Positions 12,243 through 24,746 of a DNA stretch of 64,000 nt are shown in pieces. This stretch comes from Chaetoderma sp. LZ-2023a. Taxonomy: Eukaryota; Mollusca; Caudofoveata; Chaetodermatida; Chaetodermatidae. The notes beneath the pieces were generated by a model. That model saw only the letters and a program-made list of their open reading frames with translations. It did not search any database and was not told the origin of the DNA. The translations under genes and the position numbers were made by a program. How positions within the stretch are numbered: the first letter of the stretch is position 1; every line of letters begins with the position of its first letter. The stretch spans positions 79,052,470-79,116,469 of the forward strand of contig CM067371.1 in assembly GCA_034401795.1 (NCBI GenBank), read 5' to 3'.

Positions 12243-13581
12243 CTAAGCTGTTACAACATGTCCCAGAAACGAGACCCGAGGTTGACAAAGTACACATTCC
12301 TTATTGTTAAGTTTTAATTCGCCTTCCCTGACTTCCTCCACCACTTGTCGAAGGCGCCCTACATGTTCGTCGAAATCACGAGAATATATAATTAGTTCAT
12401 CCAGATCCCCTAAACACATTTTCCACTCTATACCCGAGAGCAAATGTCCCATCAAATTCTGAAAGGTGCTAGAAGCATTGCATCACCCAAAAGTCGCAAC
12501 ATTGAATTCATAATGTCCATTTCCTTTATTGTCACCTACCAATAACCAGAATACACGTCTAATGTATTGGCAGGCGGTCGAACCCCCAACCGGCGAGAGC
12601 GCCTAGCATCGTAGCCCACAAACGCTTTCACCACATCAACGGCGCAAGACAAAGTCTTACTTTGGCGGTAAGGCTTTCACGATGTGCGTTCCTGATACAC
12701 AGTGAATTCTGTGGTAGCTTATTTTGACCGTTATTACTGCAACTGGCTAGCCAGTTAGTGATTGGTGTGCATACAAGACCTTGCCTGGTATACACCACGT
12801 AGATCACGCATTTTAATAATAATGCCACGACTACTTGTATAACGTCTACTGTAGTGAAATATCCAGCATCACGTAATAGGTCCTGAATTAATGGCAAGGT
12901 CGTTACAAATCTGTCCTTTCCACCCTTCTCGTTCACAAGCACCAAGGGAGCTGACCACGGACTAATGAATGGGCGAATTATGCCATTATCCAACATCTCC
13001 TGGATATGCTGATAAATAATATGGCACTGTGACATGTGTACACAATATAGTCGTTGCTTGATTGTTGGATGGTTATCAGCGTCAACAGAAAATTCTACTA
13101 GTGTAGTCTAACCAACATCCGAAACAGCCTTAGAAAACACATCTACATAGTCTGTAAGTAAATTGCCTAGGCTAGATTTCTGTTCATTGGACAAATGTGC
13201 ATGTGTTTTCTCAATATGACATGACATCTCATAATCCAATTGACTGCCCACTGGGGTCTCTATACTATTACCACCTCTTTTCACTGATTGACGCTGTTCG
13301 TATCTATTGCTGATGGTCAGCACACCTGATGTTTCTCTCTGTTGAAAGGTTCCCGTTCTGGTGTTCTTATATAGCTTAATCATGTTATTAGTTGGGTTTA
13401 CAACTCTGATGGGCGGCTGTTCACTTGCTGATGTAGTCAGCAATCTCGCAGGGTATGCATTAAGTTTTGAACTAAAGTCCAAGCTGGGTTGAATAACACC
13501 AGTAGGTCCATTATGAATTGAGCTCACTCTCACATTAAACACAGTTTCTGACCATGGTTGGAGCTCTAGTGTGTCAAGCAA
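12243..13581 (-). pseudogene. Ty3/gypsy-type pol remnant (pre-RT linker and reverse transcriptase), decayed
   Basis: On the minus strand three open pieces follow one another. 13581-13108 looks like the poorly conserved region between protease and RT. 13035-12628 carries the gypsy RT entry motif (EMLDNGIIRPFISPWSAPLV). 12600-12243 carries RT motif B (STFQNLMGHLLSG, with a stop just upstream) and the motif C region followed by SRDFDEHVGRL and VSFLGHVV. The catalytic YxDD box reads DLDE, so polymerase activity is lost. Several frame changes and stops separate the pieces, and RNase H and integrase are missing downstream. The gag remnant at 14068-14934 lies upstream on the same strand in the usual order. 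I see no LTRs. The gypsy RT assignment is firm; the protease-side piece is inferred from position. Confidence 0.85.
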
Positions 13582-13817
13582 ACAAGCTGGCCAGATCTGA
13601 TCAACAGGTGTTGGTAGCTCATATGCAATGCCAGCTGGAGGTCTATTACTTTCAACCTTCTGTTTTTTTGAAAGTTTATAATGGCGCCATGATATCAGTT
13701 ACTATGATACAATCATGAACCAATGAATCCGTTGGACTGCCAGAATGAACAATCGCTTCATTTCTAATTTCAATTGTAATATCCACCGTGCCATTCAGTT
13801 CATCATGATTGGCCGTA

Positions 13818-13933
<116 letters not shown>

Positions 13934-14067
13934 ATAATGTCATGACATGGTGGAATTTTCCTAGTTGTGTTATGGTCAAGGACACTACTTTTAATCAGAG
14001 TCACACCTGATCAATTAGTTCCATTTACCTTGCCATGTACTTTAGTTCCTAAAGTAGGTGTATTCGT

Positions 14068-14934
14068 TTAAATTACTGTCAGACCTGTAATCGTGTGATT
14101 TTTATGTTCCTGAATTTGACCTTGGGTCACTACGCATATCTCGTTTTCCCAGCAAGTGTTCTCAATGTGACCAACGCTACGGCACAAATTACAAATCGGT
14201 TGTCCATCTGTAGTCCTCATATTTTGTGTGAATAAGTGAGAAATGATGTTAATGTGAGGGGTAGGTTTAGTTGTCTGTTGTTTCGCTAGCATACCCTGAA
14301 TAGATAACTGAGTTTTGGTCATTTGCTGCATTTAATCCATCATCTGATTCATTTGGTGATTTATTGACAAATCATCTCTATCACCTACATCTGATAAAGT
14401 GACAGCTGCCACAGGCTGATCAGATGGTTGATAGCGACTGTTTCTTCCATCACGGCCCATCAGTTTCTCGTGTTTTCTCTTCGCGCTTTGCAATTCGAAA
14501 TGCCTGTTCAGATGTTGTAGGGTCTGTTAACATCACTAATCGACGTAGTTCCGGTCGTAAACCCTGAACAAAGTGTTCCATCGTCAAACAATTGTGGTAC
14601 ACTCTCGGGATGCCCATGTGTGCGCTTCCAGCTAACTGCAAAATACCCAGCCCATAATCATTCACTGATTCAGTCGTCAACAAACAATTCAGCATAATAC
14701 ATATGATTGACTTCTTGTGGTACAAATCGTCGGCGCACATTTTCACATACGAATACTGTACATCCTGTGCTAGGTAAGCGAAATAATCAGCAGCTCGGCC
14801 ACGCAAAACTGCTGGTAAAACCTCTGCCTCTCTGTCAGCTTCCCAGTGATTGGCCTTGAAATCCTGTCAACGTTTTTCAGCCACGCATACAAATCTTCTA
14901 CTTCACCGTTGAATCGTACTGGATTCATAGACAT
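14068..14934 (-). pseudogene. Ty3/gypsy-type gag remnant with CCHC zinc knuckle
   Basis: Reading begins at an ATG at 14934 (MSMNPVRFNGEVEDLYAWL), shifts frame near 14860, and continues through 14806-14450 with capsid-like features (RGRAADYFAYL and FVQGLRPELRRLV, the latter typical of gypsy capsid C-terminal domains). After another break, 14331-14068 holds a nucleocapsid zinc knuckle, C-x2-C-x4-H-x4-C (CNLCRSVGHIENTC). A complete gag would encode the structural shell and the RNA-binding domain. Here at least two frame changes and stops break it. It is upstream of, and on the same strand as, the pol remnant. PAL at 15015 lies 80 bp upstream. The start codon is a guess from the capsid N-terminal pattern. 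Confidence 0.8.
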
Positions 14935-15014
14935 TGATTTATTGTTCTTCTGCTGGCTTCGAATCGCTTGTCTCTACATTATTTTGCCGGGTATTTGGCA
15001 TTGTTCAATAACAA

Positions 15015-15421
15015 AATTCACCTTTCCAGAGTACACACCCATCATATGACGTCATAATGAGCTGTGTGATGTGTAGAATGACATCATAATGAATGCCGTC
15101 ATGAATGACGTCGATAGGTACGTCACGAACGCATATATGAAGACGGTATATGCGTTGTTGTACAAATTGTTTGCTTTTACTATTTAATCAATATTCTGTT
15201 GAATATTTTGAAACTAATTTGACTGGGCGCTGTTGCTGCCATAGGCAGCAACAGCACCCAGTCAAATTAGTTACAAAATATTCAACAGCTTCCCAGTATA
15301 GTTTTCAGGAAATTGATAGCTATGACATTTGGGGATCGATCAATCCCAACACGGCGAGGTGTGGGTGGAGCTTAGCTAGTGATGGGCGGGGCATAGCTAA
15401 AAATGGTAAAGCCCATTGAAA
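15015..15421 (+). repeat. PAL foldback MITE-like element (near full length)
   Basis: It runs from AATTCACCTTTCCAGAG to TAAAGCCCATTG. It contains TGACGTCA near 15048, the TACTATTTAAT(C/A)AATATTCTG block, a 93 bp hairpin core at 15196-15288 whose ~45-base arms differ at only about two positions around a centre at ~15242, then GGTGTGGGTGGAGCTTAGC and GGCGGGGCATAGCTA. It is non-coding. Outer ends share an imperfect ~14 bp inverted repeat with ACCTTTCC. I could not fix a target duplication. Confidence 0.85.
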
Positions 15422-16329
15422 TATCCAATTGCCACACAGTAATGCACCACATTTCAAGATTTTTTGCGGCGCTTCTTAACCCCACCATGCGGTTGGGCCA
15501 CACCTCTCTCTTGCAGCAATGTTTATGTCCTTTATTAATTAGAGTTTAATTGTTCAGACATGCACTGCGAATTACTTCATAGATTATTCAACAGCCACTA
15601 CGTATCTCCACAATTTATGTCCAGCTTCTAAGCGATGGGCGAACGTCCACAGCGTATTCTATGTATCCCACTCCTGGTACCAACAATTGTGACGTGGGTA
15701 AGGCAGAGCGGTATGATGTATAACGTCCCTAATTAGTTATCAATGGCCCACAGTCAATGAAAATACACTAATTTTATTTTACTAAATGTTTTAACAGATA
15801 CACTATGAATACCATGACGATGCTAGAAATAATGTAACTATGATTAATAAATATGAATACATGCTTAATTATGCGGAATATGTCCTATAACATTTTATGC
15901 TATTCAAACTCACTTTTCACAATAATCAGCGAGTTACAGTCTCAAACTCAACTCTCAAAACGACTAGCCAATTCGACCAAGAAAAATAACAACCACTATC
16001 CTCTCGCAAGAGCACACCCAAACTGATCACAGTATTTCAAATCAGTCATCCTTTCACGCTTAACCTCCAACTTCTATCTCAGATCATATACATGCATGCA
16101 CCAGACAACCAGTAAAGTGTCAAACTGTAAATAACGTGGTCGCACTGGCTGACCACTTCATTTACAGATACACCGAAGGTAAGATTCATATCATTCCAGA
16201 CATTAATACGGACATGTACGAATGTGTACATAGCCTAATCGCGTGCAGTGCGTGCATGTACGCGCACGTGCATGCGTGTAGGGGGCGTGTGCGCGCTACA
16301 CATTTGTAAACCTTTACAATAGTGAGGTA
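15422..16329. other. Unassigned AT-rich DNA
   Basis: I see no gene or known repeat. A short GTGCATG-rich stretch lies at about 16240-16300. Confidence 0.35.
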
Positions 16330-16500
16330 TCTAGCTCCACTACGAACATTGAAACGTCCATCAAGTGTACAAATTGTATGTCTTTGATGGATTTACTATT
16401 TAATAAACATTCTGTTTTATATCTCGAAACTAACACTGTCAAATTCTAAATATTTAGCAGCTTACTTGTTCAGTTACATTGGAATTTAGTTTCTGCCCGC
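16330..16500 (+). repeat. PAL-related variant, internal part
   Basis: It matches 28970-29146 closely (GAAACGTC, ATCAAGTGTACAAATTG, TACTATTTAATAAACATTCTG, then a shortened core, AGCTTACTTG and TTCAGTTACATTG). Together with the 29 kb copy it defines a subfamily in which the hairpin is largely lost. Confidence 0.65.
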
Positions 16501-17974
16501 CCTCCGCCACTGCCACTTCGGCCGCGTGGTGGGTAGCCTCAGCCGCCAACTGACCCCATCGTCGGAGGTGGCAATGCGTCTGTCCTGTGCGCCCTCCACG
16601 GCTCGGTGGATCGTGAGTGTCTCAATGTCTCGTAAGGAGGGGGCGGCGCTTGGTCGCCAACAAACAATTGCCGGTTGCGTAGTGAGACTGTGTAGTCTCT
16701 TAGTTCCATGGTGCTCGGGCGTACATTCACTGCCAAATGATTTATCTTCACAGTGACGTTGGAGGCTCTGCTCTGCACGCCCTGACGTTAGGCGGACCAA
16801 AGGTAGTCTATGGGAGGTGTAGGGTGGTGAAGACTTCCTTCATCTTCAGATTCTGACAAATCAGATAGGGGATCCATCACGTAGAGAGCTATAGATACAG
16901 ACAAACACAATATTTAACAGTAAAACAAGTTAATTATTGTGTAAATGATAATTGCGTAGACCTTCAACAAGTTTCCCAATGCAATACGATTATAAGTAAT
17001 AAATAATAATAATCATAATATCATTAATATGTATATGTTTTGGCGCTTGGCTATTTTTAACCGTGTGTATAAACGACTAGTTTCCCTGGTGTGTGAATAC
17101 AAGTTGCGTAAACCCTCCTAGTATTTTGGAATGTGCGGATGAAAATGTGCTTCAGTCATGCTGTGAAGGAACTAAATCCCATGACGAACATGAACATCCA
17201 CTAAATACCTGGTTGCCGATGCAAGGAAAGCAGGAAGGACAGCTCCGGATTGAATAATATGATTTTCACATCAACCCAACTCACAGGTCGATACCAATTT
17301 TAGGATGATGCCTTTCGCGGATGTGTCTTCTTAATAGTCGTACACTTGTCTAGATAATCTTGGAGACAGTATTAATTTACCCATTGAATTTGTCATTACT
17401 GTCCTACTATAAGCAGAGGTCCAGACAGTAATAATTGGAGAGTCCTACTTTCACGAAGTGATTTCTCTGACTAAAAGATATTCACCAAGAACTGACTCAT
17501 CTCATAATTTCTTCTTCTTGTGCCATAGATGTTTCGATAGCCAGTTCGACCAACTGATACGAACTATAGTTTTATTGCAATTTCTCAGGCGCCATCAGGC
17601 CGCCTGGGTGGACGATGTTAAGAGATACTTCAAATAATGTTGGAAAGAACGTATTCCCCATATAGTTAGCTTTAGCTATATAACAATTTGGTGGCATAAT
17701 AACTGTACACGCAGATGACAGGCGAAGATGGAAACAAGATTTTCGGACTCATGCCAATGGGCCATATGCCCCTCATTATCAAAAGTTGAGCAAAATCCGC
17801 ACGTGGAGATGCCAAAGTTTCTCCCTTTATATCGAGCCGCCTAAGTTTCCGAAAGGCACTCATGCAAAGTCGTACAAGCTACATCGTCGTGGTGCACGTG
17901 CGGGAACCACAAAGGACTGCATCAAAATCCCGTAGATCACGTGTCAAGTCATCGTGGCGTCGGGGTAGTGGGGT
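16501..17974. other. Unassigned DNA with a GC-rich block
   Basis: 16500-16800 is clearly more GC-rich than its surroundings and open on both strands for 76-104 codons, but no domain is recognisable. 16800-17974 is AT-rich with no feature I can support. Confidence 0.35.
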
Positions 17975-18470
17975 GTTGCCAGTGAGCGAACAGCTTGGCG
18001 CACAATCTGGGTAAAGTGGGACACAGTACCGTGTCGTCTCTCTCGAGATCATTGTCAGTCTACAGCTCTACTAGTGACACAACTGCCGCCCAGTTTGGTG
18101 GTCCTAAATGGTGAGCAGAACTCTGCCGATGACTGTCATCTTGGACATGTGGTGCCCAGCCGTATAGCCACCGTACCAGTGGTCAATAACCCATGGGTCA
18201 GCTACAGTGACGAGCTAACAGTGTGACGTGAGGCCCAAACGAAGTCAGATGCGCTACCTCGTCGTCTCTTAGAAGAGCATTCCAGTTCTACCGGTGTACT
18301 CTACGCAACTGCTGCCCAGTCTGGTCAGCTGATGGTGAGCGGTGTTTTGAAGTCTGTCTTCCCAGGGATATGGTGCCTGGCCGTATATCTTCTGCTTCCA
18401 GTGTGATTCCATAACATTTGGCTTGGCTGCAGGAGTGAGCTAACAGCATGGCGCATTGGACACGCGTGCC
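17975..18470. repeat. ~226 bp tandem satellite, two full units plus a partial one
   Basis: The block GAGC(G/T)AACAG...TG(G/A)CG occurs near 17982, 18209 and 18435. The block AACTGC(C/T)GCCCAGT(T/C)TGGT occurs at 18081 and 18306. Offsets are 225-227 bp. Units are diverged and non-coding. I see no other copy in the window. Confidence 0.7.
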
Positions 18471-19559
18471 TAGATTATTCAAACGATATTGGCCTGTCAT
18501 GCTATGAGCAGTTGAGATGGCCCAGACTTCCCGCCAAGCTTTCCGGGCCTACTAACAGACGTCACCACAAGCGACAGTTAGCAAAGGCTGCGTTCCAGCA
18601 TCTGTCACTGTTAGGGGTGTCGCGACTGACGAGAAACTAAACATCAAAGGAGGCCAAACACGCATGGCAGGTACTCAAACCAACAACCACTTTCAGGGCT
18701 ATAATCTGTTAATGGTCCTTTTCAGACCCACTGAGATACCACTTAACATCTGTCACCATCTGTCACCACCAAGGGTATCGCCAGTCGAGTCTACATCAGT
18801 AGAAACAACGTGCGTCCAACAGCAAATGTGCAAGTCTTTTTATAGTGCATCCAGCCCTTTTCAGGGATAAATTAGCCCTTCTCATAACCACATACAGGTA
18901 TTAGTTATGCCCGTAGGGAAGCATAGTCCTGGCGTGAATGCGACCTGTTTAACAAGGACCAGAACTACTATAGCCAACGAAACCAACAAAACAATATCAG
19001 AAAGGTGAGAAGACCAATCAACGTGCACAGGATGGGCAGTAAGTATACCACCTGACTAGCGTCTACGCACCAAGAAGGATTACCCTAAATAGTCACCCCA
19101 TGCACCCTGATTAAAGAATATTCAATGTTCAATAACTCAGTTAATATCGGGCCGATACTGAAACGGGTTTTAGATTCGTAAAGCCCGATCAATTCTGTAA
19201 ATACGTCATCAAAATAGTAACTTATTACGGAAACGCCATTTAAATCAAATATAACTTATCTATTCTATTTTAACGCAGCTGACATATAGGTCAACAACGT
19301 ACAGATGCACGCCCTGTTTAGTGCAGAAATGTTGTGTTATTCACGGCAACTTCCCCCCAGGCACGAGATTTGGAAAAGGTGCATAAGAATGCATACCACA
19401 GCGATCCGGCTCCTATTCAGCGAGACCAGATTCGCAGATGAGAAACTAATATTTTTATTGACATTTCAAAAGAATTAGAAGAAGCTCGTATCCGGCAGCA
19501 AAAAGACGAGCCAAAAACCTAATACCACCGAGTAGCAGGGTGGGGATGTCCTTCAAAGA
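18471..19559. other. Unassigned DNA
   Basis: I recognise no gene. An internal echo occurs between ~18600 and ~18770 (GTCACTGTTAGGGGTGTCGC against GTCACCACCAAGGGTATCGC), hinting at another decayed tandem unit. 19100-19330 is plain AT-rich DNA. Confidence 0.35.
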
Positions 19560-19900
19560 CGTGTCAACCTCCTCGGGAAACACTTCACTCTGTGTATGTT
19601 CAAATCAATTCAGCCAATTCTTAGAGATGATTTATCATTTGATGCTCCTCAGTTTTTGATAATTACTTTGGAAACTATTTGATTGAAACATATAACCATG
19701 TGTGGCAGCAAACAGATCTGATAACGTGTTCTTAAAGTGTACATAAGTTTAAACGAAATTTTGTGAATTCAGACTGGAAACATTTGAAACTAGGCAAAAT
19801 GCTGAATAAATAACCACATTCACTCTTTTTCTCGACTCAAGCTTTCCTTTCATATATGCATACATATAAGTGATTGAGCAAATTAGGCTGCTGACCTGTG
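19560..19900 (+). repeat. LR1 family, partial copy
   Basis: It parallels 29570-29800 (CCTC-GGAAA-ACTTCA, GTGT(A/G)TGTTC(A/G)AATCAAT, AGAGATGA-TTATC, GATAATTACTTTGGAAAC and CATACATATAAGTGATTG) and, more distantly, the 3' region of the copies at 22.9-23.1 and 63.5-63.7 kb. It is non-coding. Confidence 0.65.
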
Positions 19901-20599
19901 TCATTCGCTATCAACGTAATACGAGTAAGTTAGCCAATGCGTAATGCGTGTTTCTTGTGCGAGCGTACGAGTGTGCCTGCGAGTACAGTGGTCTACAGAG
20001 AATCTTACTGCATTAGAAACTAGGGATAACTAGTCATGTATCTTGACCGTCTAATGTGCACATGGTTGACACTATATTCGTTGTACTTTTTTCCATCAGT
20101 GCCATCCAAACGAAATGGTTGATAATTAATACTAGATTACCAACCCAACATAATTTGAGAAAGCAAATGTGAACAATGGTGACTTAGCAAATGCATAGAA
20201 TTGAGTTTACTAGAATGGCAATCGATATAGCCAATGCTTTAAGGAATACACACTCAGGTTACTAAGCCCTGCTTCTAGTGAATAGCATTGTATTCAAAAG
20301 TGCTTGGACAATTATGCAGAAGAGATGAGACATACATAGATGCGTGATACGTCATTAGAAGTTTACCTAGGATATACTCGGTCCTCAGCAATGAATTAGT
20401 GAAGATGGCCTGTTGGTTTTGAATTGAATATGAAAGGCGTAGTGCTATGTGAATATCTGTGTATTTCACCAATACATCTATTTCGTCCCAATTATAATAG
20501 CAATTCATAGTATAAGCAAAATTTCATGATTATGCCAGAATGTCTTAATAGAAATGAAAATATGATATTTAGATCTCACAGTTTGAAGTTCTTCCTTTA

Positions 20600-23320
20600 T
20601 TCTTTGATATTACATCAGGTGGGCGCACGGCAAACCAATCTATTCCTTGTTCCATCTCGCTATTGGCATTTATGTACAGGTTGTCTATATTATGTATATA
20701 TAAGGCATCGGTCCCATCCGCGAAGAAAATTAATAATAGGTGTCTCCAAACATGTATGTATTCCATTGATATGCACCGCCAGAGTGAATGCGTGACAAAA
20801 TTGCATTTAATGAAAATAATGCTCTGAAATAATAAAATTGACTAATGATGGAATATTTCAAAGAAAGGAGGGGCCATGTTTTCTTTCACAAAATAAACAC
20901 ATGATGGAAAATAATTCAACAGATTAGAGAATCAAGTTGTCTAACGTATTCGTAGAAATAGGTCCGTTTGTACTTCCGTCCGAGAAAACAGATATTGTGA
21001 TAAGCCTTTTGCTGCATTACTCCAATACTAAGATGGGTTAGAGGTTCATGAATCTAGCACTGTGCGATTTTCAGGACAGTTTTGGTGAAACCTTATAGAA
21101 ATTATGTCACCAAAACGACCAAGGACGGCAATGCAAATGTAATATAGGTATATTGCTACGTCGATGATTTCAATAATATCTAGAATTTTTTTTTAGCAAT
21201 TTACCTACCAAAGAATAGATAGATGTGCATTAACTTTCTACGAGCTTCGATATTTTTACTCTCATGGGTAAATGACTCATGGTTAGAGAGAAACACACTA
21301 TTTTCTGTTCTAATTAGCAGAAGACTACACGCTGGATAATTCATTTGAGTGGATTGTCTTTTCGCATGCGCATGTTTGTTTATATTTTTTTCAATCTGAC
21401 ATGCGTCTTAATATAATCTCTGATTGTTGAAATGAAAAATGATATTGTCCTATTTGAGTCATATGTGAAGATATCAGAGGGCAATCTGGCCACACAGTGT
21501 CACATTGTGTGTGAGATGTTAAGCAAATGATAATTCCTTGTATCATTGCCAGTTCTAAAAGGAATACTCTTTAATATTGGACAATGAGATAAGATACAAA
21601 GAATGGATATCATCAAGCAGCATTGATTGAGCGACAATTACGCATTCACAAGACTGAGGCCGTATTGCAGTAAAACAATCATGGAATGGTGACAGGAAAT
21701 TAAATCACAATAAATCTAATGGGGGATAATGCGCTAGTGTACACACTGCCGAAGGTGTAACAAAGAGGCACAAGACTAGTACAGTGTATAGAACCTACAC
21801 CATGTCCATTATATATATAATATAATGTCTCGATAACAGCAAATATGGTAATTTCCCATCAATGAATCCAAAATAATAAGACAATTTCCAAATATTGATG
21901 AATCATGCCAAGGGTGAAATAAACATCAATGGTTCTCATATAATTGAATTATGAAGGCGTATCGGTTTGTGAGATGGGGACTCACTGGAGAAATATCCAA
22001 GAGACTATCCAGAACCATAACAGTTTCGAATAGAAAAAGCAAGCATCCTTTGGGGATTCCTGAAAATCAGGTGTGTCAATCGCCCATGGAATTGCATTTC
22101 ACCCCATCACATTCTCTGACATGATGTGCATTGCACAACAGCGTTCAATCTGTGATGCTTACGTTGGAAGGTATTTGAATGAAAGATACAATGTATTTGT
22201 ATTCTGGGGCTGTAGTAGTAGCATCCTACAGTTGCAATCAGCTTTCTTCGCGTGTGCCCCATGTGTCTTTTCCTGAGCCAAAATCTTTAGCTTCCTCAGG
22301 TCCATTCTTGGTTTGACTTACCGAGTCCTGCTGTCTCGAGGTCACCTCATAGCCCGCTTAACCGATTTATGCAAAGACGTCCTCTCCTGGATTTGTATTT
22401 GCTGCCTTCCAGCAGGGCGAATTCCAAGGCTCCCTGTGCTGGTGTGTCTCCTGGTATCCTTAACACATGGCCAAACATGGACCATTTTTGCTGGGCTACT
22501 TTTACGGATAGCGGCAATGTATTACATCATCTTGTGTAATGCATCATTGGAAATTATGCTGTCTGACCATCGGTGCTCAGTGATGGTTCGGGCGTCTTTG
22601 CGTTCAAAGGCATCACGTGTGTCTAGTGCTGCCTTTGGAGCTACTCTGCTGCTCAGTTATACGGCATCAAGTATACGCCGGTTGCATTGTATAAACATAG
22701 TCCTCAGGGCATCCTTGATCTACGAATCTATAGCTTCCAGACGGACTGGAAAGCTATGTTCCCCGTGAGGCAGCGTGTAGCAATGTCAGCATTACTACAA
22801 GGCAGTGGACCCATGATACCGCTTTTACAGATATACAATGTACATTTATGAAAAGCATCAACAACGTTCTGTCAAATCATTACCAAAATGTGCATTGGCT
22901 TTCATATTTCTCTCCCTTGAAACGCGATTCAGTAAAGTTAGATTGGAAATTGTGTACACCCAGACAAACGGCTGAATAAATAACCACATTCCTTCTTTTA
23001 TTCTCCCCTCAATTTCCTCTCTCAAACATATGAATGATTGATCGACTCAGATTGTCGACCTTACTGAAAACATAAAACTGTCATTAAATGGATAGCTGCT
23101 ATATCTCCATTGGAAGTCATAGCTATTGTCAATATCATTCTCTATTACCGTATTACGTGTATCGAGGGATAGATTATGTATTGAGAATACGAATGCATAC
23201 GCTTGAAGATAAGATTGGAAGAGATCAGCGAAGAAGAGTGTTGTAAACTGAGAATCATGATAATGTTATAGATAACTGAACATGTGACCTGACAAACTAA
23301 TGAGTACAATCTATATGTAT
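20600..23320 (+). repeat. LR1 long non-coding repeat, copy C
   Basis: It aligns by eye in the same orientation with 61640-63960. Anchors include AGGTGTCTCCAAACA (20741 and 61750), TGACTAATGATGGAATATTT, CGTTTGTACTTCCG, ATTGCTACGTCGATGATTTC, ATCATCAAGCAGCATT and AGAAAAAGCAAG. It is interrupted by a non-LTR insert at 22196-22832 that copy D lacks. Its 3' part (22040-23090) also matches copies A and B. I find no credible coding sequence outside the insert. Confidence 0.8.
22196..22832 (-). mobile_element. 5'-truncated non-LTR retrotransposon fragment with target-site duplication
   Basis: The fragment is flanked by the identical 10-base direct repeat ATACAATGTA at 22186-22195 and 22833-22842. The paralogous LR1 copy D at about 63475 is uninterrupted, which gives a matching empty site. 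Read on the minus strand, 22300-22550 resembles 57290-57600: both encode the C-terminal tail of an RTE/CR1-like reverse transcriptase polyprotein (a QQ(K/R)WSMFGHVLR-type segment and a later LRKL(K/R) segment, both broken by stops and frame changes). The protein's function (target-primed reverse transcription) is known from the family; this copy is dead. An open plus-strand frame at 22313-22768 is a shadow. Confidence 0.75.
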
Positions 23321-23340
23321 TCACTCACTGGTATTATAAT

Positions 23341-23342
23341 GA

Positions 23343-23380
<38 letters not shown>

Positions 23381-23545
23381 GCAACAGCAACAGCAACGAC
23401 GACGGCGTCGACGACGTCGACAAAAATGAAGACAGAAATGACAACTATGATGATAATTATAAATATTAATAATCATAATGATAATAATAATAATAATAAT
23501 AAGAATAATAATAAGAATAATAATAAGAATAATAATAATACAATA
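23341..23545. repeat. (CAA)n / (AAT)n compound microsatellite
   Basis: ACA/CAA repeats pass through GCAACG and GTCGACG blocks into AAT and AATAAG repeats. The Thr- and Asn-rich open frame across it is an artefact. Confidence 0.9.
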
Positions 23546-23654
23546 TTGTATAAATGGTTACAGGTGTATACGGCACAAAATATTGTAAATAATAAAGATC
23601 TCCATACGTTCACAATATGGTGACCTTGGTGTATAGACTTGAACTCGAAAACAT

Positions 23655-23887
23655 TATATCACCTTTCCATCCATCATCTGACCTCGTATGCCGTCATAAT
23701 CAGATCAGCTGGTGTATGATGACATCACAATCATTACGTCACAAAGGGTTCCATATAGACCGTCATCAAATCTCAAACAGTCCGCCACGTTGTATGAATT
23801 GTATGTCTTTGTAATACTTTGCTATTTAATAAACATGCTGTTGAATATTTTGAAACTAATTTGAATGGGCACTGTTGCTGCATTAGG
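23655..23887 (+). repeat. PAL foldback element, truncated in the hairpin
   Basis: It starts at ATCACCTTTCC and contains GATGACATCACAATCATTACG, the CACGTTGTATGAATTGTATG block and the left hairpin arm. It stops at GCTGCATTAGG, so the second arm is missing. It is closest to the copy at 977-1380. Confidence 0.7.
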
Positions 23888-23918
23888 TCCGGCTTCGTCA
23901 TGAAATGGTTAAAGTCAG

Positions 23919-24455
23919 TCTTCTTCTTCTTTTCGATCACTGGTATCACACTTGGACAGCCGTTCTCAAGATGAAATCTGTGGTTTTCTGCAGTTCTTCC
24001 ACAGGCCCATGCAGCTTTTCAAGAAAAGAGGTTGACGAAGGCCGGATCTCTTCTCTCAGCAGCTGATACGTACTGCAACATTGAAGTATGTGCTCTGTGG
24101 TCTGTTCTGCTTCTCCACAATGACAAGCGGCCGATGTCGTAAGGTGGAACCACCTGTACATGTGCTGGTTTAGTCTGTTATGTACAGTTCTGAGACGAAA
24201 ATTGGTCACTTGCTCTGGCCTCGAGAGATGATGGTAGGCATCTTCTGATTGAGGTGTTCTATAGAGTGGCTTGATGATAGTCTTCATCTCTGTATGGGTA
24301 ACCATGTTTTCTGTCTGATTCTCTTCTGCACCCACCTTTGCCATCTTGTCTGCTTCCTCATTTCCTTGGACTCCACAGTGTGAGGGGAACCACTGCAGTG
24401 CTATCCGAAAGCATTTGATGGTTTGTAGTGCTACTTCAAGTTGTGGCAGCAACAC
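23919..24455 (-). pseudogene. Non-LTR retrotransposon 3' end: RNase H C-terminus and CCHC-like domain (copy 1)
   Basis: A 169-codon frame on the minus strand (24455-23946) reads into the end of an RNase H domain (WFPSHCGVQGNEEADKMAK, with the H...GNE.AD residues of the family). It continues with the usual C-terminal domain of RNase H-bearing non-LTR elements (NFRLRTVHNRLNQHMYRW, then CHCGEAEQTTEHILQC). It ends at a natural stop, a short 3' untranslated piece, then a CTT/GAA-type simple tail at 23919-23935. The 5' part with endonuclease and reverse transcriptase is absent. The frame is intact, suggesting a recent insertion. It abuts an inverted second copy at 24456. Confidence 0.85.
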
Positions 24456-24715
24456 AACAGACTAAACCAACACATGTACAGGCGGTTCCACCTTACGACA
24501 TCGCCCGCTTGTCTTTGTGGAGAAGCAGAACAGACCACAGAGTGCATACTTCAATGTTGCAGTATGTATCAGCTGCTGAGAGAAGAGATCTGGCCTTTGT
24601 CAACCTCTTTTCTTGAAAAGCTGTATGGGCCTGTGGAAGAACTGCAGAAAACCACAGATTTCATCTTGAGAACGGCTCTCCAAGTGTGATACCAGCGATC
24701 GAAAAGAGGAAGAAG

Positions 24716-24746
<31 letters not shown>

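Noticed and set aside
16486..16800. GC-rich overlapping frames on both strands
   Set aside because: No recognisable domain, and both strands are equally open. GC-richness alone explains the lack of stops.
22313..22768. 151-codon plus-strand frame
   Set aside because: It is antisense to a non-LTR fragment whose minus strand carries the recognisable C-terminal motifs and which is bounded by a target duplication.
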